From positions 336,629 through 400,628 of the forward strand of contig JANQQR010000002.1 of NCBI GenBank assembly GCA_028289195.1: 64,000 nucleotides of DNA. Direction: 5' to 3'. A program made the position numbers and the translations under genes. The stretch is from Phycisphaerales bacterium. Lineage in GTDB: Bacteria > Planctomycetota > Phycisphaerae > Phycisphaerales > UBA1924. The notes below the pieces were generated by a model. That model was not told where the DNA came from. It did no database searches and saw nothing but the letters and a program-made list of their open reading frames with translations. Every line of letters begins with the position of its first letter. The first letter of the stretch is position 1. Below, in pieces: positions 1 to 9,024 of the stretch.

Positions 1-1523
1 GCCTCATGGTCGTCCTGGGTGACCAACTCGACCCCTCGTACCCGTCCGCCGTCGGCCTCGACCCCGATCTCGACGCCATCCTCATGATGGAGGTGCGCGG
101 GCAGTCGACGGATCCTCCCAGCCACGTGCAACGGACAGTGCTGTTTCTCAGCGCGATGCGCCACCACGCCGAGGTGCTTCGATCCGACGGCTGGCGGGTC
201 GAGTACGTGAGTCTCACCCAATCCGCGAACACCCACACCCTCGATGGTGAGATCCAGCGGGCCGTCGATCGACTGCGACCGAAGGAACTGTGCTGCATCC
301 AGCCGGGCTCGTACTCGGTCCTCGAGGAGATCGAATCTGCGTGCGCTGGCGCGGGCGTGCCTCTCGAGATCCACGAGGATCCACACTTTCTCTGCACTGT
401 GGCCGATTTCGAGAAATGGGCGTCCGGGCGGAAGCAACTGATCCTCGAGTACTTCTACCGCGAGATGCGCAGGAAGCTGGGCGTCCTCGTCGAACCCGAC
501 GGGAAGCCGATCGGGGGGCAGTGGAACTACGACAAGGACAATCGCAAGCGATTCAAGACCGCACCCGATCCTCCAGCGATCCCCCGGTTTCCTCCGGACG
601 AAACCACAGCCCAAGTGATCGAAGACGTGCGGCGCGTGCTGCCGGATCTTCCCGGCAGCCTCGAGGCCTTCGCGTGGCCCGTCTCGCGCGAGCAGGCCCT
701 GGATGCCCTGGCCGACTTCATCGAGCACCGGCTCCCAAAGTTCGGCGACTTCCAGGACGCGATGTGGACCGGCGAGACCACGCTCTATCACTCGCTCCTG
801 GCGCCTGCCCTCAACATGAAGCTGCTCGATCCGCGCGAGGTGTATCAGGCAGCGCTGGATGCGCATGAGTCGGGGGCGGCCCCGCTCAACTGTGTCGAGG
901 GGTTCGTGCGTCAGATCATCGGGTGGCGCGAGTTCATCCGCGGCGTCTACTGGACGCAGGGGCCGCAGTACGAGGCCTCGAACGCGCTCGACCAGACCGG
1001 TCGCCTGCCGGGGTTCTATTGGGACGGGGAGACCGACATGCGCTGCATGGGAGAAGCCCTCGGCAGCGTCCTGGATTCCGCGTACGGGCACCACATCGCC
1101 CGCCTGATGGTGACCGGGAACTTCGCGCTCATCGCCGGCGTCGACCCTCAGGCGGTCAACGACTGGTACCGGGGGATGTACGCAGACGCGGTCGACTGGG
1201 TCACGGCACCCAACACTCTCGGCATGGCGATGCACGCCGACGGCGGCATTGTGGGCACCAAGCCCTACGCCGCCAGCGGCAAGTACATCGATCGGATGTC
1301 CAACTATTGCAAAGGGTGCCGGTACGACGTCAAGGAGCGGACGGGCGACGACGCCTGCCCGTTCAACACGTTCTACTGGGACTTCCTGATCCGGAATCGC
1401 GAGACGTTCCGGCCGAACCAGCGCATGGCGATGATCCTCAAGAACGTCGATCGCCTCGCGCCCGAGCAGGTCGTCGAGATCACGACGAGTGCCGCGCATA
1501 GGAGGTCGGAGTTCGGGATCTAG
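1..1523 (+). CDS. Iron-sulfur (6-4) photolyase/cryptochrome-like protein, 5' end outside window
   Basis: DNA photolyase of the FeS-BCP/CryPro (PhrB-like) group, which repairs UV photoproducts with light using FAD and a 4Fe-4S cluster. The visible N-terminus MVVLGDQLDP is the characteristic start of the antenna domain, but the frame stays open to the window edge, so a few codons are probably missing. Counting from the ATG at 6, four cysteines (C347, C435, C438, C451) match the cluster ligands known in Agrobacterium PhrB (350, 438, 441, 454) with a constant offset of three. The C-terminal FAD-binding half holds the usual NTLGMAMHADGG segment. About 505 residues, normal for the family. No partner gene is visible; the next element is tRNA-Arg. 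Confidence 0.9.
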   Translation, partial: LMVVLGDQLDPSYPSAVGLDPDLDAILMMEVRGQSTDPPSHVQRTVLFLSAMRHHAEVLRSDGWRVEYVSLTQSANTHTLDGEIQRAVDRLRPKELCCIQPGSYSVLEEIESACAGAGVPLEIHEDPHFLCTVADFEKWASGRKQLILEYFYREMRRKLGVLVEPDGKPIGGQWNYDKDNRKRFKTAPDPPAIPRFPPDETTAQVIEDVRRVLPDLPGSLEAFAWPVSREQALDALADFIEHRLPKFGDFQDAMWTGETTLYHSLLAPALNMKLLDPREVYQAALDAHESGAAPLNCVEGFVRQIIGWREFIRGVYWTQGPQYEASNALDQTGRLPGFYWDGETDMRCMGEALGSVLDSAYGHHIARLMVTGNFALIAGVDPQAVNDWYRGMYADAVDWVTAPNTLGMAMHADGGIVGTKPYAASGKYIDRMSNYCKGCRYDVKERTGDDACPFNTFYWDFLIRNRETFRPNQRMAMILKNVDRLAPEQVVEITTSAAHRRSEFGI

Positions 1524-1612
1524 GCGCCCGGCCCACGCGTCGCGGCTCCCGGCTGGCGTCGGCAGCGGGCGGCTCCGCTGGAGGGGTGGTGCCGAGATAT
1601 CATCCCGTCGCC

Positions 1613-1686
1613 GCCCCCGTAGCTCAGTTGGATAGAGCAGCGGTCTTCTAAACCGCCGGTCAGAGGTTCGAATCCTCTCGGGGGTG
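1613..1686 (+). tRNA. tRNA-Arg(TCT)
   Basis: Complete cloverleaf of 74 nt. The acceptor arm GCCCCCG pairs with CGGGGGT (one G-U at the top). The D-loop reads AGCTCAGTTGGATAGAGC. The anticodon stem GCGGT/ACCGC carries loop CTTCTAA, giving anticodon TCT, and the T-arm is AGAGG-TTCGAAT-CCTCT. CCA is not encoded. It lies 89 bp after the photolyase stop codon. Confidence 0.96.
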
Positions 1687-1855
1687 TTGCCAGTGGCCGC
1701 CGGCGGAGGACCGGCACCGGGGACGCACCACGCAAGAGCAAGGACGCTACCAGTGGAAGACAACACCAGGACGACGCACGCCGCGTGCTCTCGCCCCCAG
1801 GGCGAACGCCTCGGCTGGACCGTACGGACGCTCCGGCACGATGAAGGGTGAGAGC
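1687..1855. other. Gap between tRNA-Arg and the transsulfuration gene
   Basis: No coding signal, T-run terminator or S-box-like SAM riboswitch core is visible here. The last bases hold AAGGGTGAG (about 1844-1852), which serves as ribosome-binding site for the ATG at 1856. Confidence 0.5.
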
Positions 1856-3124
1856 ATGAGCGATCACTCCAGCCAACCGTCGTTCGACCGGCCCACCGAT
1901 CCCGCGGGTGAGACGCATCAGACGCACCTCGCGTGCCTCCACTCCGGCGGTCCGACACCGGCCGGTGCTCCGCTCGTGCGCACGATCACCCAGTCCACCG
2001 CGTTCGCTCAAGGAGCGGTGGGGGCGTCGACAGATCATCAGTACTCGCGGGTCTCGAACCCCACGGTCGCTGATCTCGAGCAGACGCTCGGCGATCTCGA
2101 GGCTGCGCCCCCCGGGGTCTGCTTCTCGACGGGCATGGCCGCCGAGACGGCCCTGTTCCTCACCGCTTGCCGCGCGGGTGACCACGTCCTGTGCGCCCGA
2201 TCCGTCTACGGCGGCACGACCCGCCTCCTCAGGCAGGTCCTGAGCGGCCTCGGCATCGAGTCGTCGTTCGTCGACGCCACCGACCCGAGTCGCGTGCGCA
2301 CATCACTGCAACACAACACCCGCCTGATCTTCATCGAGACTCCCGCCAACCCCACGCTGGAGCTCACCGACATCGGCGCGGTCAGCACGATCGCCCGCGA
2401 AGCCGGCGCGCTCCTCGCAGTCGACAACACGTTTCTCACGCCGGTCCTGCAGCAGCCGCTCGATCTCGGCGCGGATCTCAGCGTCTACTCGACGACGAAG
2501 TTCATGGAGGGGCACTCGATCGCCATGGGCGGAGCTCTGGTCGGGCGCAACCCAGAGCTATTAGACCGACTCCGTTTCACCCGGAAATGCACCGGTGCCA
2601 TCCAGACGCCCCACAACGCCTGGCTGACCCTCAACGGGATCCGCACGCTCCCGCTCCGGATGCGCTCCCAGTCCGAGACGGCGGCCAGGCTCGCCGCGTG
2701 GCTCAAGGGCCGCGCGGGCGTTCGAGCTGTCCACCATCCGACGCTCTACTCGGGCCCCGCGCGGGCGCTGGCCGACGCGCAGCACCTGGACGGCCTTCAC
2801 GGCGCCGTCGTCGCGTTCGAGATCGAGGGTGGCATCGACGCGGGACGGAGATTCTCGCGCTCCTGTCGCCTGTGTGCCCTCGTGGAGCACGTCGGATCCG
2901 TCGAGACGCTCCTGACCCACCCCGCGACGATGACACACGCGGAGGTTCCTGCCGAGCAGCGCGCCGAATGCGGAGTGACCGACGGCCTCCTGCGCCTCTC
3001 GGTCGGCCTCGAACCGGTCGAGGCGATCATTGCCGATCTCTCACAGGCGCTCGACGCTGCGATGAGCACCTCCTCCGTTGCGCCCGAAGGTGGAGAGAAG
3101 GACGGCTGCGCGTCGGCGGCTTGA
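1856..3124 (+). CDS. Cystathionine gamma-synthase/beta-lyase-type PLP enzyme
   Basis: PLP-dependent enzyme of the Cys/Met metabolism family (fold type I), acting in transsulfuration between cysteine and homocysteine or in direct sulfhydrylation. The substrate cannot be decided from sequence alone. Visible motifs are the SRVSNPT substrate/PLP loop, FSTGMAAETALF, DNTFLTP, and the Schiff-base lysine in YSTTKFMEGHS (K215 from this start). The length of 422 aa is slightly above the usual 380-400. ATG 1856 was chosen because AAGGGTGAG lies just upstream; ATG 1841 in the same frame would add five residues. It may work with cysK at 6.6-7.6 kb, but the genes are on opposite strands and not co-transcribed. 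Confidence 0.85.
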   Translation: MSDHSSQPSFDRPTDPAGETHQTHLACLHSGGPTPAGAPLVRTITQSTAFAQGAVGASTDHQYSRVSNPTVADLEQTLGDLEAAPPGVCFSTGMAAETALFLTACRAGDHVLCARSVYGGTTRLLRQVLSGLGIESSFVDATDPSRVRTSLQHNTRLIFIETPANPTLELTDIGAVSTIAREAGALLAVDNTFLTPVLQQPLDLGADLSVYSTTKFMEGHSIAMGGALVGRNPELLDRLRFTRKCTGAIQTPHNAWLTLNGIRTLPLRMRSQSETAARLAAWLKGRAGVRAVHHPTLYSGPARALADAQHLDGLHGAVVAFEIEGGIDAGRRFSRSCRLCALVEHVGSVETLLTHPATMTHAEVPAEQRAECGVTDGLLRLSVGLEPVEAIIADLSQALDAAMSTSSVAPEGGEKDGCASAA

Positions 3125-3209
3125 GCGGGCGGTTTGCGCCGAAAGCGGGCGAACGAGCGCTCCCGGCCGACATCTGCCGCGCACACCGCAGCGCTAGACT
3201 CGCAGGCCC

Positions 3210-4082
3210 ATGAGTGAGTCGCCCGAATCAACAACCCCCGCCCCGCGGACGATCAAGCAGCGCATGACCGCCATCCTCAGCGTTCTGGTGAGCCTCTACA
3301 TCGTCTACGCCATCGGCGCAGCGATCATGCAGGACCGGCTGGTGTTCCCGCGTCATTTCGCGGGCCCGGGTGCTGATCCGATCCACGCGGATGTCGAACA
3401 ACTCTGGCTCCCGATCGGTGATGCCGGTCGCGTCGAGGCCTGGTTGCTTGTCGGGGAGGGGCGTTCCCAGGAATCGCCCGGCCCGGCCGTGATGTTCCTA
3501 CACGGCAACGGCGAGACGATCGACGAGGTGTTCGACTCGTTCCGGTTCTACGCCACGCGGGGCATCACGCTCCTGGTCCCGGAGTACCGGGGCTACGGGC
3601 GGTCGGACGGCAAGCCCTCCCAGAAAGCGATCGTCGAGGATTCGGCCCGGTTCTTCGACCTGCTCGCAGAGCGACCCGAGGTCGACCCCGATCGTATTTT
3701 TTTCCACGGTCGTTCGATTGGTGGTGGCGTGGCGTGCGCGCTCGCACGGGAGCGGGAGCCTGCGGCGATGATCCTCGAATCGACATTCACCAACGTCGCT
3801 TCGATGTCGTGGCGATTCGGCGTCCCGCCGTTCCTCTGCCGCCATCCCTTCCGCAACGACCGGACGCTGCGATCGCTCGATGCCCCGGTGCTGCTGATGC
3901 ACGGCACGGGCGACCTTCTGATCCCGCCCACGCACAGCGAGCGACTGCACGGGATCGCGCGGAGGTCAAGTCTCAGCCTGATGGATGGCGGCCACAACGA
4001 CTTCCCCGTGGATCGCTCGGCGTACCTCGGAGAGATCGAGCGGTTCCTCGAGAGCGCAGGTCTGGCGCCGGCCGATCAGTAG
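3210..4082 (+). CDS. Membrane-anchored alpha/beta hydrolase
   Basis: Serine hydrolase of the BEM46/ABHD13-like alpha/beta-hydrolase group, 290 aa. Residues about 17-39 form one hydrophobic N-terminal segment that should anchor it in the membrane with the catalytic domain outside the cytoplasm. The oxyanion motif FLHGNGE is followed by the nucleophile elbow GRSIGGG (S169), an acid in HGTGD (D235) and the histidine in GGHNDF (H262), a complete triad. The substrate is unknown. A TAGACT hexamer (3195-3200) ends nine bases before the ATG, so the 5' UTR may be only a few bases. The gene overlaps the convergent lipoprotein gene by 7 bp. Confidence 0.82.
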   Translation: MSESPESTTPAPRTIKQRMTAILSVLVSLYIVYAIGAAIMQDRLVFPRHFAGPGADPIHADVEQLWLPIGDAGRVEAWLLVGEGRSQESPGPAVMFLHGNGETIDEVFDSFRFYATRGITLLVPEYRGYGRSDGKPSQKAIVEDSARFFDLLAERPEVDPDRIFFHGRSIGGGVACALAREREPAAMILESTFTNVASMSWRFGVPPFLCRHPFRNDRTLRSLDAPVLLMHGTGDLLIPPTHSERLHGIARRSSLSLMDGGHNDFPVDRSAYLGEIERFLESAGLAPADQ

Positions 4083-5005
4083 GCCTTGGTCGCCGGGCGC
4101 TCGGTCGAGACGACCTCATCCGACTCCCGCTCGCTCCCGCGCTCGACCCGGACTCGGGCGCTGCCCACATCGGTCCGGACGTTCAGGTGCGCGTGCTCGG
4201 CGTCGCCCATGACCCCGTTGAAGATGCCCCGCCGGTCGCGGTAGATGCGCAGCGGCTCACCGCCGGGGCGCACGGACACGCCGCCGACATCCGTCTCGGC
4301 CGTGATCTCGCCTTCCCAGCCGCGCGGCAGGTAGACGACGGCGTCGCCCACATCGCTCCGAGCCGTGATATCGGCGTTCGTCACTTCGAGCACCTCGACG
4401 ACGACGTCACCGACATCCGTCCGGACCCAGATCTCGCCCGAGCCCTCGGCCGTGACATCGCCCACATCATTAGTGATCGTCAGCCCGCCGCTGGACCCGT
4501 AGACGACGACGTCGCCGACGTCGTTCTTAATCTCGACGCCTTCCTGGAACCCGTCGACGTCGACATCGCCGACGTCGTTCGTCAGCTGGATCGTGAGGTG
4601 CGGCGGGGCGGTGATCGTCCAGTCGACCTCGTACGCCTTGCCGTGCCGTCGCTTGGGGTGATGCACGATGGCGTTAAAGACCGAGCCGTCGCGCGGGTCC
4701 GGCGAGAACTCGATGTCGATCTCGTGGAGTGCGTCTTCGGCCTGAGTCATCGAGCGTCCGAGCCCCGTCTTCACGACCTCGGCGCGGATCTCGTAGGCGT
4801 CCGGATCAGCCAGAACCTGGATGTCGCCGACGTCGTTCTCGATCAGGAGAACGCGGCAGTCGGCGGCTCCGAGGAAGCTGTCGTCCTCGCTGACGCGGAA
4901 CTTCGGCCCCCAGCCGCACCCGGCCAGCAGGAGGGGGGCTCCGGCGACCAGGATCGACCCGGCGGAGGTGGCGGCAAAGCGACGGCGGGACGCGGGCTGT
5001 GTCAT
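4076..5005 (-). CDS. Lipoprotein with eight DVGD-type repeats (DUF4097-like)
   Basis: Exported protein of 309 aa. The N-terminus has a twin-arginine stretch (SRRRF) and a lipobox LLAGC, so it is predicted to be a lipoprotein, possibly Tat-exported. The mature part is made of beta-strand repeats, each opening with a variant of N/T/S-DVGD-V followed by an alternating hydrophobic strand. Eight copies are visible, the last three degenerating to DVGDA, DVGGV and DVGSA. This resembles the parallel beta structure of DUF4097 proteins; no catalytic motif is seen and the role is unknown. The C-terminus overlaps the convergent hydrolase gene. Confidence 0.75.
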   Translation of the reverse strand: MTQPASRRRFAATSAGSILVAGAPLLLAGCGWGPKFRVSEDDSFLGAADCRVLLIENDVGDIQVLADPDAYEIRAEVVKTGLGRSMTQAEDALHEIDIEFSPDPRDGSVFNAIVHHPKRRHGKAYEVDWTITAPPHLTIQLTNDVGDVDVDGFQEGVEIKNDVGDVVVYGSSGGLTITNDVGDVTAEGSGEIWVRTDVGDVVVEVLEVTNADITARSDVGDAVVYLPRGWEGEITAETDVGGVSVRPGGEPLRIYRDRRGIFNGVMGDAEHAHLNVRTDVGSARVRVERGSERESDEVVSTERPATKAY

Positions 5006-5120
5006 AGCTGCAATTCTCCTCGATTGAACGGGGGCATCGCCTCCGCTGAGTGATTCGGAAGCGGGAGGGCCGTGTTTCGCTCGTGGCCGTGGCTTTCGGG
5101 GGGCAAGCCTGCCAATCGGC

Positions 5121-5148
5121 TTGGACCCGCCCGCTTCGGGGGTACTCT
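5121..5148 (+). promoter_or_regulatory. Candidate sigma70-type promoter for the beta-helix gene
   Basis: TTGGAC (5121-5126) and TACTCT (5143-5148) are separated by 16 nt and lie about 55 bp before the ATG at 5203. Position and spacing are good; the match is moderate. Confidence 0.45.
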
Positions 5149-5202
5149 GAACTCTGGAGCCGCGCCCGGATCGTCGCAGTCGCTGCTCTGGGAGGACCCA
5201 AC

Positions 5203-6590
5203 ATGCCAGGATTCATGCGCTCGACGACCGCTGCCGCCGGCCGGACGCCGGGTCACTGGGGCACGAGGATGATCGGCTCCGGTGTGGTGGCGATCGCGGC
5301 TATCCCGGCAGTGGCAGGGCCCCTCGATCCGCCCGCCGGTGCCATCAACCCGACCGGAAGATTCGGCCCCCGCATCGAGGTCAACCCCCAGAACACACCC
5401 GGCGACGCCGATTCGGTGTTCCGAATCGACCAACCCGGCTCGTACTACCTCGCCGAGGGCGTCACGGGCGAGGCGCTCAAGCACGGCATCGAGGTCGCCT
5501 CAGCGGACGTGACCCTGGATCTGAACGGATTCGCCATCGAGGGCGTGATAGACGCACTCGACGGCGTGCACATCGAACTCAACGGATTCATGCTCAACAT
5601 CGTCGTGCGCAACGGCTCGATCAACCAGTGGCCACTCGACGGAGTCAACGCCGACGACGCCGTCGGGATCATCCTGGAAGACCTCTCGTTCTTCTTGTGC
5701 CAGGGCCTGAGCATCCGGGCGGGAGGCGCAGCGCGCATCGCTCGGTGCCACACGGTCGGCAGCAACGGATTCCAGGGGCTGGAAAGCTGCGTGGTCCAGC
5801 AGTGCCGCGTGATCGGGACGCTGTCGGGCAACGGTTTCGGATTCGGGGCGAACTCGAACATGTCTCACTGCGTCGCCGCCGATTGCGATCAGGCGGGCTT
5901 CACCATCGAGAGCGGCACGATCACCGGCTGCGTGGCCAACGGGAACGGCAATGGCATCCTCGCCAGCAGCGGCAGCTCGGTGGTCGCGTGCGCCGCTTTC
6001 GAAAACGACTTCTTCGGATTCAGCGGAATCGGGTGCACGTTCTCCCAATGCCACGCCGAGCAAAACGGCGCAATCGGCTTTAATGCCAACCGCTGTTCTC
6101 TCTCCGCGTGCTCGGCCGTGAGAAACGACACACGGGGGTTCTTTCTCCAGCAGTCGTTCGCCGAGGCCTGCCTGGCCATCCAAAACATGAACGCCGGATT
6201 CGATCTCTCCGACGGCGGTTCAGTGCTGCACTGCACCGCGCTCGACAACGGCAGCGCGGGAGTCTTCCCGGGAATCCACGCTCAGTCCGAGTCTCATATC
6301 GTCGGAAACTTCTCCGCGGGCAACAGCGGGCCCGGCATCGAGCTCGAGGGGCGCGAATCCCTGATCGACTCCAACAACGTCGCCAATAACGGCATCGGGA
6401 TCCGCATCACCATGGACCGCAATCTGGTGATCCGCAACGTCGCTCGCGACAACGGCGGTGTCGACTACGACATCATCGCCGGCAACCGGGTCGGCATCAT
6501 TTCCGTCCCGCCGCTCAGCGGCACGATCTCGACCCTCGCCGATCCGGACGCGCTGGGAACCGGCACCACCGATCCCTGGGCGAACTTCAG

Positions 6591-6597
<7 letters not shown>
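5203..6597 (+). CDS. Secreted right-handed parallel beta-helix protein
   Basis: Exported protein of 464 aa. ATG 5203 was chosen because GGAGG (5191-5195) lies seven bases upstream; the open frame extends further 5' without a better start. After a signal peptide ending near AIPAVAG, the sequence has a region on unfolding of a default state (DSVFRIDQPGSYYLAEG), then many turns typical of the pectate-lyase-like NosD/beta-helix fold, rich in N-G-N, C-V-A and S-N-N-V-A-N-N-G steps with regularly placed Cys. No catalytic residues of polysaccharide lyases are evident. Such proteins are common in planctomycetes and their function is not established. The stop region overlaps convergent cysK by 7 bp. 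Confidence 0.78.
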
Positions 6598-7586
<989 letters not shown>

Positions 7587-7689
7587 GAGAGAGAGTCCTT
7601 TCGGTTCGTCGAAGGGCGCGATTCTCGTGCGGCGCCCCGTCTCGATCCAAGGCGCATCCGGGGAGGGAGTGCTGCCAGGAATTCTCGCA

Positions 7690-7723
7690 AATCCGGAGCA
7701 TCCGAGCCCTTCCGCTCCGGATT
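7690..7723 (-). repeat. 10-bp perfect inverted repeat between the ATP-grasp gene and cysK
   Basis: AATCCGGAGC (7690-7699) and GCTCCGGATT (7714-7723) form a perfect 10-bp stem with a 14-nt loop, just after the ATP-grasp stop codon. No T-run follows on either strand, so it is not a standard intrinsic terminator. It could be an RNA processing or stabilising stem that sets cysK expression apart from the upstream gene. Confidence 0.55.
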
Positions 7724-7733
7724 CAGCGTCGAA

Positions 7734-8726
7734 TCAGCGAACAGCCCGTGTCAGGGCGTAGCGGGCCAGGTTTTCGAACGGGTCGAATCCCAGCAGGGTT
7801 GGGCCGTCTCCGACGAAGTTCGACAGAGCGTTGATGTCGAAGAACACCTCCCGACCGGTCACGTCGTCGACCAGGTACTCCACGCCGCCGACCTCGATCC
7901 CCGCGGCGGTGAGGAGCCTGGCCGCGGCGTCGCGCACCGGGGCAGGGGGCGTGTACGCCTCGATCGTCAGGTCCGATCGCTCCGGGGAGCCCGAATACCC
8001 GGGGCGCCGCAGCGCCTGCCCCGAGCCGCTGCGGCACACCGAGGCGCAGCACAGATTGAACGAGTCGCCCTCGTTCCGGACCTTCACGGCGTAGTGGAAC
8101 CTGCCCCCGAGCACCTCGACTCGGATGACCGCCCGGTCCCGCGCGGACACCAGGCGCTGCACGAGGGCGATCCCGTCGAGCCCGGGATTGAATCCCTCGG
8201 AAGCGAACGCCGTCTCGGCCTCGTCGCGATTCGCGAACCTGCGGACCCCCGTCCCGCTCGCCCCGAAGTTGGGCTTCACGATGACAGGCCCTCCCAGCAG
8301 CTCGATCGCGTCGAGGGCGTCACGCTCGGTGTGCGCGCGGACGGTGCGGGGTGACACGAGGCCGGACGACCGGATCAGCTGCAGCTGGCGGCGCTTGTCG
8401 ACCTCGATGCGCATGGCGCGCGATCCGTTGATCACGCGGACGCCCCGGGCCTCGAGATCATCGATGACGCGGATCGCTCGAGCCATCGCGTCGGGCCGCC
8501 CGCGGTCCTGCGAACTGATGCTCATGCGATTCAGAACGACGCCGATGTGCGCCCCGATGGTCGAGGCATCGGTGCCCACATCGTCGTCGTGGAGGCGCTG
8601 GGCGGGCGAGCCGAGGCGCTCGAACGCCCCAAAAAGCGACTCAAACCACTGCGGGTGTTCGTAGTACACGCCGACGGCGACCCCTCGGGCGACCGCCGGT
8701 TCCAATGCTGCTGCGATGCTTGCCAT
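7734..8726 (-). CDS. ATP-grasp ligase, RimK/glutathione-synthetase-like, function unknown
   Basis: ATP-grasp protein of 330 aa. The ATP-binding lid VIVKPNFGASGTGV lies near residues 150-165, and the C-terminal metal-binding part has EVFFDINALSNFVGDG. An N-terminal pre-ATP-grasp part (GVYYEHPQW) precedes it. Such enzymes join a carboxylate to an amine or thiol, as in glutathione synthetase or RimK; the substrate here is unknown. An unusual internal cluster FNLCCASVC holds three cysteines. ATG 8726 follows AAGGTGAG; GTG 8735 is an alternative start. It is the first gene behind a Cys-codon attenuator and precedes cysK, which suggests, as inference only, use of cysteine or control by it. Confidence 0.72.
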   Translation of the reverse strand: MASIAAALEPAVARGVAVGVYYEHPQWFESLFGAFERLGSPAQRLHDDDVGTDASTIGAHIGVVLNRMSISSQDRGRPDAMARAIRVIDDLEARGVRVINGSRAMRIEVDKRRQLQLIRSSGLVSPRTVRAHTERDALDAIELLGGPVIVKPNFGASGTGVRRFANRDEAETAFASEGFNPGLDGIALVQRLVSARDRAVIRVEVLGGRFHYAVKVRNEGDSFNLCCASVCRSGSGQALRRPGYSGSPERSDLTIEAYTPPAPVRDAAARLLTAAGIEVGGVEYLVDDVTGREVFFDINALSNFVGDGPTLLGFDPFENLARYALTRAVR

Positions 8727-8763
8727 GGTGCTCACCTTGCTGGTTGATGCTCCGAATCCGGTT

Positions 8764-8796
8764 CAAAAAGACAACCGCCCCGCGTGGGCGGGGCGG
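8764..8796 (-). terminator. Intrinsic terminator in the leader of the ATP-grasp/cysK unit
   Basis: Read on the minus strand, CCGCCCCGC (8796-8788), loop CCAC and GCGGGGCGG (8783-8775) make a perfect 9-bp GC stem, followed at once by TTGTCTTTTTG (8774-8764). It lies between the leader peptide stop (8828) and the ATP-grasp start (8726), the position expected for a transcription attenuator and not for a terminator of another gene. Confidence 0.85.
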
Positions 8797-8879
8797 CTGG
8801 GTACGTCTCTGCTCGTTTGTTCGTCCGCTATCGGCACGCGACGATCGAGCGACATCCCTTCCGGCCCGCCCAGTGGGCG
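8764..8879 (-). promoter_or_regulatory. Candidate cysteine-responsive attenuator (alternative RNA pairings)
   Basis: Four segments pair in alternative ways. Protector: CGCCC (8879-8875) with GGGCG (8871-8867). Antiterminator: GGGCGGGCCGG (8871-8861) with CCGCCCCGCCC (8796-8786), one mismatch in 11. Terminator: the 9-bp stem at 8796-8775. A ribosome stalled with Cys24 in the A site would end near 8875, covering the first protector arm and leaving 8871-8861 free to block the terminator. A ribosome that runs on to the stop codon covers 8871-8861 and lets the terminator form. The geometry is seen in the sequence; the function is inferred. Confidence 0.7.
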
Positions 8880-8959
8880 AGACAGGTGCAGCAGCACTGG
8901 CACATAGTGGTGCGGGTGCTGAGGCGGGGGGTGTCGCATTTGTACGCGCGGTGCGTCAT
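8828..8959 (-). CDS. Cys-rich leader peptide, 43 aa
   Basis: Short ORF from ATG 8959 to TAG 8828. Eight of its 43 residues are Cys, and residues 20-26 read CQCCCTC, with TGC TGC TGC at codons 22-24; further Cys occur at 8, 36 and 42. A GTG at 8962 is in frame directly before the ATG. No Shine-Dalgarno site is present: the -10 box ends six bases before that GTG, so the mRNA is probably leaderless. The ORF is followed 31 nt later by an intrinsic terminator and then by the ATP-grasp gene and cysK. Mycobacteria are known to use leaderless polycysteine ORFs as cysteine attenuators; this looks like a planctomycete counterpart. The peptide itself probably has no function beyond being translated. Confidence 0.72.
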   Translation of the reverse strand: MTHRAYKCDTPRLSTRTTMCQCCCTCLAHWAGRKGCRSIVACR

Positions 8960-8968
8960 CACGCGGAG

Positions 8969-8996
8969 AGTATGGCCGTGCGAGCGCGCGGGTCAA
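8969..8996 (-). promoter_or_regulatory. Sigma70-type promoter of the Cys leader transcript
   Basis: On the minus strand TTGACC (8996-8991) and CATACT (8974-8969) are spaced 16 nt apart, matching the consensus at 5/6 and 4/6 positions. The start site expected six to seven bases downstream falls on the GTG/ATG of the leader peptide (8962/8959). It lies in the gap shared with the divergent glycosylase gene at 9025. Confidence 0.65.
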
Positions 8997-9024
8997 GGAG
9001 TTTCCTGCTAGAAGCGGGTGCGCG

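Noticed and set aside
1687..1855. SAM- or SAH-type riboswitch before the transsulfuration gene
   Set aside because: None of the conserved cores could be found in the 169 bp gap.
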